Below, piece by piece: positions 27,864-35,507 of a stretch of DNA of 64,000 bases. The position numbers were made by a program, and so were the translations under genes. The DNA comes from Prolixibacteraceae bacterium (GTDB lineage: Bacteria; Bacteroidota; Bacteroidia; Bacteroidales; Prolixibacteraceae), in assembly GCA_019856515.1 (NCBI GenBank), contig CP082230.1, positions 5,084,001 to 5,148,000 of the forward strand, given 5' to 3'. The notes beneath the pieces were generated by a model. It searched no databases and was not told where the DNA came from. It worked only from the letters and a program-made list of their open reading frames with translations. Position 1 is the stretch's first letter. Each line of letters opens with the position of its first letter.

Positions 27864-29831
27864 ATGAAGAAGAAACTACATTTGTGGTTGGCTGAACATT
27901 TTGTCTCAAGAACTTTGATTTTTGGGATAGATATATTTTTGGTTTTACTCTCTTACGTTTTTGTTCAAGTTTTATGGCTTTGGCATACCCATGTCATCAT
28001 TTCTTTTTCAGATTCTCTCTTTTTGATTTTTTCTATTATTTTTTCTTATGGTACCATGTTCTGTTTGTTTAAATCTTATGCTGGGATTATCAGACAGAGT
28101 ACATTTCGTGATATAAGTTTGATATTTGGTGCCACTGCTTCTGCTTTTGTGATTCTCTTAGCCATTAGTATTTTATCCTCTTTGTTTGGCAATAATTCGG
28201 CATGGACCAATACCCAACTGTTTGTACATTCTGCCTGTAGTTTTATGGGACTCTTCATGTGGAGAATGGCCATTAAGATTGTTTACTATTACGGTTTTGG
28301 TAATCGACCCAAGGAGTTTACAAAGGTGGCAATATATGGTGCAGGAGCCTTTGGGCGTACTACATTGCAAGTGTTAAAAGGATCGAGTAAGCCTGTTTAT
28401 GAGGTTGTGGGATATTTGGATGACAATCCTTCATTAAAAAATAAGTATGTATCTAATATTCCAGTATTGGGAGGACTCGATTCGATTTTAATTATTAAAG
28501 AGTTAGGTGTAACCGAGGTGGTCTTATCTATAAATAAAAACGTTCTTTCTAGAGAGATGAGACAATCCATTACAGATGGTTTAATTAATGCTGGTATTCA
28601 AGTAAAAGTAGCTCCTGAAACTGAGAAGTGGATGGATGGAACTTTTGATGTACAACAGATTCAAAAGGTTCGGATAGAGGATCTTCTTGCTCGAAATCCA
28701 ATAGAAGTGGATATGAATAGAATTGCTACTGGTTTGCATCATAAAATTGTGATGGTTACAGGAGCCGCGGGATCTATTGGCTCAGAGATAGTTCGCCAAC
28801 TGATACGTTTTGATATTAAAAAGTTGATTTTGATAGATCAAGCTGAAAGTGCTTTGTATGACCTTCAACAAGAGTTGAGACAGAAGAATATTGTGATTGA
28901 TGTTGTGAGTCTCGTTGCAGATGCTTCCAATGAGTTTCGTATGAACACTATCTTTAAGCAGTATGTTCCTCAGGTTGTTTTTAATGCTGCGGCATATAAA
29001 CATGTTCCATTAATGGAGGAGAATCCGTATGAAGCTATCCGCGTAAATATAGGTGCTTGTCGTGTTCTTTCAGAATTGGCAGTAAAATATAATGTGGAGA
29101 AATTTGTCATGGTATCTACAGATAAGGCTGTTAATCCTACCAACGTAATGGGTGCATCTAAACGTATCTGTGAAATGTATGTTCAGGCATTAGCCTTGAG
29201 AAAGGATCATAGAACTTCATTTATAACTACTCGTTTTGGAAATGTGTTGGGCTCTAACGGGTCTGTGATACCATTGTTTGAGAAGCAGATTGCTGCAGGT
29301 GGACCTGTAACGGTTACACATAAAGATATTACACGATATTTTATGACCATACCAGAGGCATGTCAGTTGGTGCTTGAGGCAGGTTTTATGGGTAGAGGTG
29401 GTGAGATATTCTTGTTTGATATGGGAAAGCCTGTGAAGATATATCAGATGGCACGTAAAATGATTAAGTTAAGTGGTTTAGAACCGAATAGAGATATTAA
29501 AATAGAAGTAACTGGCTTGCGTGATGGAGAGAAGTTGTATGAAGAACTTTTGGCAAATGAGGAGAATACTCTGCCTACACATCACAAAAAGATAACTATT
29601 GCGAAAGTACGTACCGTCGATTATAGTGAAGTCTCAGCTAGAGTAAAGTGTCTGATGGATAGCTTAAATGTTGTTTCGGACATCACTCTTGTTAAACAGA
29701 TGAAAGAGTTGGTGCCTGAGTTTGTATCTAACCATTCTCAATATTGTACATTGGATAAGCCGAATAAAGTGGATATAAGAATTGGAAGAAGAGAAGCTTT
29801 CGAAAAAGAGGCGGTTAATGATGAGGTGTAG
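27864..29831 (+). CDS. pglF: Membrane UDP-GlcNAc 4,6-dehydratase, PglF/WbpM type (paralogue 2)
   Basis: 655 residues with the same plan as paralogue 1. Four membrane segments lie in about the first 140 residues (LIFGIDIFLVLLSYVFVQVL is the first). A Rossmann domain follows (AIYGAGAFGRTTLQVL), then the SDR domain (VMVTGAAGSIGSEIV) with STDKAVNPTNVMGASK. LRDGEKLYEELL replaces LRPGEKLYEELL. The catalytic half is very similar to the first copy, while the membrane half has diverged. Both could feed PglE, or one may serve another glycan. An extended acidic C-terminus (EAFEKEAVNDEV) is specific to this copy. Confidence 0.87.
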   Translation: MKKKLHLWLAEHFVSRTLIFGIDIFLVLLSYVFVQVLWLWHTHVIISFSDSLFLIFSIIFSYGTMFCLFKSYAGIIRQSTFRDISLIFGATASAFVILLAISILSSLFGNNSAWTNTQLFVHSACSFMGLFMWRMAIKIVYYYGFGNRPKEFTKVAIYGAGAFGRTTLQVLKGSSKPVYEVVGYLDDNPSLKNKYVSNIPVLGGLDSILIIKELGVTEVVLSINKNVLSREMRQSITDGLINAGIQVKVAPETEKWMDGTFDVQQIQKVRIEDLLARNPIEVDMNRIATGLHHKIVMVTGAAGSIGSEIVRQLIRFDIKKLILIDQAESALYDLQQELRQKNIVIDVVSLVADASNEFRMNTIFKQYVPQVVFNAAAYKHVPLMEENPYEAIRVNIGACRVLSELAVKYNVEKFVMVSTDKAVNPTNVMGASKRICEMYVQALALRKDHRTSFITTRFGNVLGSNGSVIPLFEKQIAAGGPVTVTHKDITRYFMTIPEACQLVLEAGFMGRGGEIFLFDMGKPVKIYQMARKMIKLSGLEPNRDIKIEVTGLRDGEKLYEELLANEENTLPTHHKKITIAKVRTVDYSEVSARVKCLMDSLNVVSDITLVKQMKELVPEFVSNHSQYCTLDKPNKVDIRIGRREAFEKEAVNDEV

Positions 29832-29869
29832 AATAACTCCTGTTGTGAATAAAATTGATCATGAATAGA

Positions 29870-30845
29870 TTGAGGCGCAAGGATGGAAAGAACCACGAAT
29901 TACACAAAGAAAATAATATAGCCACAGATTTAACGGATTGGACAGATTTTCACGGATTTTATTGAGCCAGGTAGAGGCGCGATGCTCGCGTCTAATAAAA
30001 TGTTTAGCCACGGATTAGACTGATTTTTACGAATCATTAAATTAACCACGAAGACACAAAGGCACAAAGAAAATGTTTAGCCACGGATTTAACGGATCTG
30101 GGTTGAATCGCAGGGGATGGGACACAGATGAAACAGATTAGACTGATGAACACAGATCTTTATTGTGGTTTAGATGCAAGGGGAGGGGAACTACGAAGAC
30201 ACAAAGAAAATAGTATTGCCACGGATTGGACGGGTTTTCACGGATCATTTCTCCAGACTACAACATTCCCTGAAAGGGAAACCGAACCTAGCCCAATGGT
30301 GGAATGCTGACGAAGTGCTTTAGCTCTGAGTTGGCATGGAGCCTTGGGGATATGTACATTCCCCAACAAGGGCTGAAGGCCTGTCCGAAAAATAGTATTT
30401 CCACGGGTTAGACGGATTTTCACGGATCATTTAAATTAACCACGAAGACACGAAGGCACAAAGAAAATAGTATTGCCACGGATTTAATGGATTAGACGGA
30501 TTTTCACGGATCTTTTAAATTAACCACGAAGACACAAAGACACAAAGACACAAAGAAAATAATATAGCCATAGATTGGACTGATTATACGGATCTTTGTT
30601 GGGGTCATGATACCGAGCGGCAGCACCCCGTTCCCAGCGGTTGAATCGCAGGTAATGGCACACAGATGAAACAGATTAGACTGATGAACACAGATCTTTA
30701 TTGTGGTTTAGGTGCAAGGGGAGTGGAACTACGAAGACACAAAGAAAATAATATAGCCACGGATTGGACGGATTTTCACGGATCTTTGTTGATGTACAGG
30801 GGATGGGACACAGATGAAACAGATTAGACTGATGAACACATATTA
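29870..30845 (+). repeat. Repeat array G, about 1 kb
   Basis: Rightward copies of all module types: CACGAAG, CACGGATT, ACAGATGAAACAGATTAGAC, a GTAGAGGCGCGATGCTCGCG module (29973), a TTCCCTGAAAGGGAA module with its AGCCCAATGGTG...GGAGCCTTGGG partner (30268-30345), and a GATACCGAGCGGCAGCACCC module (30610). The composition closely parallels array E. No gene. The following 150 bases (30846-30992) are AT-rich leader of the next glycosyltransferase. Confidence 0.85.
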
Positions 30846-30992
30846 ATTCTTGTTCATACATAAATGTAAAAATGCCATAAGTTCTTTTGTTTTGATAATA
30901 AACTATTAATTATTCCCGTTTGATAAGTCGTAGATAAGATTTGTCGATGCTTTTGTTTTTTTATGAAAGGTGTCTTGGTTTAATTTGTTTTT

Positions 30993-32204
30993 ATGTCACA
31001 GAAATCAGAACAGCGTGTTATCGTTTGTAATACTTATTCAAAGCCATTTATTGGGGGGATTGAGAGTTCTCTTTTTTATATCTCAAATTCATTAATAGAA
31101 GATGGAGAGGATGTGATTATTCTAGCCTCCGATAGAACACCTTCTGGTGTACGTGCAGAAAGTGGTATGGAAGAGGGGGTTTGGGTAGAGCGTTTTGTTC
31201 ATCCTAATCGTATTTGGTTATTATTCGAACCTTTGATTCTTGTTTTTACATTTTGGCGTTATCTTAAAAAAAAGAAGTGGCACAAAGAGACCCGAGTGAT
31301 ATGCCGTAGTCATCTTATGGTAATGTCTTTTCTACTATACGGAATGAAGAATATTGTTTATGTTGTTCCTAGTATTGTGGAAAGATCAGATACCCATGTT
31401 AGTCATGTTTTGACAGGATTAGATCGATTTAAAGATCTTATAATACGTCATATTGTGGTTCGTCAGCATATTTTCATACAAAATAGAGTGTTAAAAAAAT
31501 CTCCTTTTTTGATGGTATTAAGTCGACTAATGCAAAATGAGGTTGCATCCATTGTTTCAAGAGATGATATTAGTATGTGTCCTCCTGGAGTTGATCACAG
31601 TCGTTTTTTTCCTTCCAAGACAGTTCGTCAAGATATTCGAAAGCGGCTTGGAATAGAAAAACGTTTTGTGTATTTATGTGTTGGGAGAGTTGTTTCGATA
31701 AAATGTTTTCCAGATATCTTGCATGCCTTAAATTTAATGTCCCCTTGTATTCGAGAAAAAATATCTGTTTTAATTGTAGGAGATGGTTTGGAGTATAATG
31801 ACCTTAAAAGAATGGTGAGGCAATTTAAATTAGATGGTTGTGTCCATCTACTAGGTGCAAGTCAAAGACCAGAAGATTACTATAAAGCTGCCGATTGTTT
31901 CTTAATGACATCTATTTGTGAACCCTTTGGTCAGACTATTACGGAGTCTTTGGCTTCTGGAATACCAGTTATTGCTTATAAAGGGGAGGGAGTTGTTACT
32001 GCTTCTGAAGATATATTAGAAGATGGGTATAATGGGTTCTTTTGTACCCGAGATACTATGTCATTGAAAGAGACCATGCTTTCGGTTCAAGATATGTCTA
32101 AAGCCGCTTTTCAAGAGGTTAAACAGCATTGTGTGGCTTCAAGTTACTCTTATTCGTGGGCACATTTCGCTAAAGCTTGTTTAGACCTTGTTTCGAAAGG
32201 TTGA
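30993..32204 (+). CDS. Glycosyltransferase family 4 (GT-B)
   Basis: 403 residues. The N-terminal domain opens with VIVCNTYSKPFIGGIESSLF, the glycine-rich acceptor-domain start of GT4 enzymes. The C-terminal domain has YLCVGRVVSIKCFPDILHAL, LIVGDGLEYNDLKRM and TSICEPFGQTITESLASGIP, with an intact EX7E (E-PFGQTIT-E). No signal peptide; cytoplasmic or membrane-peripheral. It stands alone after a repeat array, so it probably has its own promoter. It is the last polysaccharide-related gene of the block; donor and acceptor unknown. Confidence 0.82.
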   Translation: MSQKSEQRVIVCNTYSKPFIGGIESSLFYISNSLIEDGEDVIILASDRTPSGVRAESGMEEGVWVERFVHPNRIWLLFEPLILVFTFWRYLKKKKWHKETRVICRSHLMVMSFLLYGMKNIVYVVPSIVERSDTHVSHVLTGLDRFKDLIIRHIVVRQHIFIQNRVLKKSPFLMVLSRLMQNEVASIVSRDDISMCPPGVDHSRFFPSKTVRQDIRKRLGIEKRFVYLCVGRVVSIKCFPDILHALNLMSPCIREKISVLIVGDGLEYNDLKRMVRQFKLDGCVHLLGASQRPEDYYKAADCFLMTSICEPFGQTITESLASGIPVIAYKGEGVVTASEDILEDGYNGFFCTRDTMSLKETMLSVQDMSKAAFQEVKQHCVASSYSYSWAHFAKACLDLVSKG

Positions 32205-32501
32205 TGATATGAATAATACGGCTTAGGTAAATCAGTTATACTTTACAAAGATCTTTTTATTCAATGTAGCCCCACCTTCTCAGTAGACGAACATTTTTAA
32301 CTTCTTGACTTTCCAAGCCTCTTTTTATCTTGGTTGGCAGACTACTTACAGGAATATCATTTACTTCCTTGTTTCGATTCGTGAGCGTGGTGATGAAGAG
32401 ACAACTTCAGCGCTTTGAATATAGCATTATTAAGGTTCAGTTTTATTTAAGCTTTAGTTCATCCTATTGACAATATCTATTTTAGTGTTATTTTTATAGA
32501 T

Positions 32502-35330
32502 ATGAAGGAATTCTATATTGTTACACTATTACTCCTTATATGGAGTGTAAAAGGATTGCCACAGCCATTATTTCGTCATTATACGATTGAGAATGGTTTG
32601 TCACACAATGAGGTGCGTGTGATCAAGAGAGGAAAAGATGGAATGATGTGGTTTGGTTCCCAAAATGGGTTGTCAAGTTTTGATGGGTATCGATTCCGTA
32701 TATATAAACAGGGGGGTGAAAATACAATATGTGGAGATAAAATATTTTCTTTAACCCCTTCATCTAATGGTAATATTTGGGTTGGGACTACTACTGGCCT
32801 TTGTGAGTTGAATCCTGTGACAGGTAAAGCGACAGCTTTTCAAGATACTTTTGCTATTAAGACACATTTAGACAACTCTATTATCACTTCTCTACTTGAA
32901 GATCAAAATGGTTATCTGTGGATTGGTACGATAAAAGGAAACTATAGATATTTCAAATCGAATCATACGATTGAAAAAGTTCTGGAGGGTAAGACCATCT
33001 ATTCATTTAATGAGACCAAGGAGGGATTTTTATGGATATGCCATAATGGAGGGGTGGACTTATTGAACTCCAATGATTATCGACATATAAAACATTTTTC
33101 TGCAAATATTCAAAGGGTTTATCAAGATCGTTATGGTCTTCTCTGGGGGATTGGGGGTCATGGGCTCTATCGATTTCATTCTGATAGAGGTGTTTTTGAA
33201 CATATTAATGAGGTGAGACACCCCTTGAGAAAAGGCTTTAATTCTATTGCAGAGGATAGGAATGGGAATCTCTTTATGGGTAATTATGGTGGTGGTTTGA
33301 CCATTTATGCCCCTAAAGAGGGGCGTTCTGAATACTTATTCTCTAGACCTTCTCTACAGACTTCAATTAGTAGTAATGACCTCTATGATATTTTTACTGA
33401 TGAGATGGGAGTTGTGTGGATAGGTACTCAAGAGGGATTGGATTATTATGATTGGTCACGCCAACGGTTTATTAAATGGGAGTACAATCCAGATAATCCT
33501 TATGGGTTAGACAACAGTTTTATCCGATCTATATTTCGTGATAAGAAAGGTTGTTTATGGTTGGGGACAAGAGATCGTGGGTTGGAACAAATGGATCTGA
33601 ATAGCTCTATAACTGCTCCTACTTTTACTCATTTGGGGATTGAAGCAAAAAAGAGGGGATTTTCAGGCCATCATATTGCTGAGATCATGGAAGATTCAAA
33701 AGGACGCTTATGGGTAGCAACTCTTGATGGTGGACTAAACCTTCTCAAACCAAACCAATCTAAGTGGAAATCATTCATTCATCAAAGTGGTTCAAAGCAA
33801 TCTATTCCAAGTAGTGCAACCACTTCGATAATCGAAGATCGAACTGGGCGTATCCTCTTGGGAACTTACCGTGGACTTTCCATCCTTACCCAAGATGATC
33901 AAGGAGAGTTTCAATTTACAAATTATGCTTCTGAAGAAGGAAAAAAACATTCGTTATCCGGTAATTCCATCTTTAAAGTCTTTCAAGATCATAATGGTCG
34001 CATATGGATTGCAACTAATGGTTCAGGTCTTAATTTGATGCACGAAGAGATGGATGGTCGGATATGGTTCGAACATTTTCGTCATCATCCCGACGATAGA
34101 ACATCCTTAAGCAATAACGAGGTCTTTGTTATTTTTGAAGATAGTGAAGTTAATTTATGGATTGGTACTTCTGGAGCAGGTTTTAATAAAGTGGTGGAAT
34201 CTCAAGATGACAACCATATAACACATTATACTTTTAGAAGCTATACTGAAAAAGATGGTTTGCCTGATAATGAGGTGAATGGTATTCTTGAAGATGACGA
34301 CGGAAACCTGTGGATCTCTACCAATAGTGGTGTCTCTCGCTTTGATCCGAAAACTGAAACATTCTCGAACTATTCTGATTATGACGGGGTGTTAAGTGGT
34401 AAGTTTAGAAAAAACAGTGCTTGGAAAGATCCTGATGGCAAGATGTTTTTTGGAGGAACTGCAGGTGTAAATATTTTTGATCCCAAGGATTTTCCAATGC
34501 AGCGAACCTTGAATACTCCAAAAATCACCTCTTTAACTATTGATGATTTACACTATCGCCAAGGAGATACTTTAAATCATTGTGTGGTATGGGGGAAAAA
34601 TAAAAATCAGCAATGGTTTGTAACCCTCCCTAAAACCCATAATCGTTTCAAAATACAGATTTCATCGATGTCTTTTGCCAGTTGTAATCGAAATAAATAT
34701 GCTTGGAGGATGCCAGAGGTCGATACAACATGGAATTACTATCAGGGAAATGATCCGACCATCAGCTATGCAAATTTATCCGCAGGTAAATACACCTTAG
34801 AAATCCGTTGTGTCGATCAAGATCGTTATAGTGATACATTAAAATTGACAGTAACTATTACGAGTCATATCTTTGGTGCATATGTTTGGTTCTGGATGTT
34901 AGGCTTACTTTTATTGTTGGCATTTATCTTGAACCTGAAGAAGCAAAAACGAAATACCCCCAAAGATATAGTCATATCTCCAGAGGAGGAAGAGTTAATT
35001 GTCCATTTGAAAAAATGTATGACTGATAAAGAGCTTTATTTGGATGTCAAACTAACCCTTTCAGATTTGGCAAAAGAGATTAATGTTACCCCCAATCAGT
35101 TATCCCATCTTCTAAACGAAGTGGTCGGACGAGCTTTTTATGATTTTGTGAATGACTATAGGATTGAAGAAGTGAAAAAGCGTCTTGTTGATCCTATCTA
35201 CCATCATCATACTATTATCTCTATTGCTTGGGATTGTGGATTTAATTCTAAATCGGCTTTTAATCGCATCTTTAAAACCAATACTGGTATGACACCGTCG
35301 GCATTTCGTAGAAAATACTCTGTATTGTAA
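32502..35330 (+). CDS. Membrane-bound beta-propeller/AraC one-component regulator
   Basis: 942 residues: signal segment 1-19, then a periplasmic two-component-regulator propeller with many WIGT/WFG-type blades (MMWFGSQNGLSSFDGY, YLWIGTIKGN, VVWIGTQEGLDYYDW, NLWIGTSGAGFN). A Y_Y_Y-like domain lies near 690-785, one membrane helix at about 793-812 (VWFWMLGLLLLLAFIL), and an AraC-type HTH at about 837-942 (LSDLAKEINVTPNQLS; IAWDCGFNSKSAFNRIFK). It resembles hybrid two-component systems of Bacteroidota but lacks kinase and receiver, so a periplasmic ligand would act directly on a membrane-tethered DNA-binding domain. The next gene, a glycan-enzyme-like protein, is its likely target. Confidence 0.88.
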   Translation: MKEFYIVTLLLLIWSVKGLPQPLFRHYTIENGLSHNEVRVIKRGKDGMMWFGSQNGLSSFDGYRFRIYKQGGENTICGDKIFSLTPSSNGNIWVGTTTGLCELNPVTGKATAFQDTFAIKTHLDNSIITSLLEDQNGYLWIGTIKGNYRYFKSNHTIEKVLEGKTIYSFNETKEGFLWICHNGGVDLLNSNDYRHIKHFSANIQRVYQDRYGLLWGIGGHGLYRFHSDRGVFEHINEVRHPLRKGFNSIAEDRNGNLFMGNYGGGLTIYAPKEGRSEYLFSRPSLQTSISSNDLYDIFTDEMGVVWIGTQEGLDYYDWSRQRFIKWEYNPDNPYGLDNSFIRSIFRDKKGCLWLGTRDRGLEQMDLNSSITAPTFTHLGIEAKKRGFSGHHIAEIMEDSKGRLWVATLDGGLNLLKPNQSKWKSFIHQSGSKQSIPSSATTSIIEDRTGRILLGTYRGLSILTQDDQGEFQFTNYASEEGKKHSLSGNSIFKVFQDHNGRIWIATNGSGLNLMHEEMDGRIWFEHFRHHPDDRTSLSNNEVFVIFEDSEVNLWIGTSGAGFNKVVESQDDNHITHYTFRSYTEKDGLPDNEVNGILEDDDGNLWISTNSGVSRFDPKTETFSNYSDYDGVLSGKFRKNSAWKDPDGKMFFGGTAGVNIFDPKDFPMQRTLNTPKITSLTIDDLHYRQGDTLNHCVVWGKNKNQQWFVTLPKTHNRFKIQISSMSFASCNRNKYAWRMPEVDTTWNYYQGNDPTISYANLSAGKYTLEIRCVDQDRYSDTLKLTVTITSHIFGAYVWFWMLGLLLLLAFILNLKKQKRNTPKDIVISPEEEELIVHLKKCMTDKELYLDVKLTLSDLAKEINVTPNQLSHLLNEVVGRAFYDFVNDYRIEEVKKRLVDPIYHHHTIISIAWDCGFNSKSAFNRIFKTNTGMTPSAFRRKYSVL

Positions 35331-35426
35331 CTGTCTGTATTATAGTGTTTATATGGTTCCTTTGCGCAAAAAGACCTCCTTTTGAATACAAAAAAACAGA
35401 TATGCTTCTATCCCTTTTAGGAATCT

Positions 35427-35434
35427 TATGTTTG
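35427..35434 (+). promoter_or_regulatory. Possible -7 box for the NPCBM gene
   Basis: TATGTTTG fits the Bacteroidota TAnnTTTG pattern 74 bases before the ATG. No clear TTG is found about 19 bases upstream, which would suit activator-dependent expression by the adjacent AraC-type regulator, but the match could be chance. Confidence 0.3.
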
Positions 35435-35507
35435 TGTTATACCCAATTCATTATTTAATGGGTGTTTTCTATAGATAGACCAATTAAAACACAAAACTAG
35501 ATTAAGT

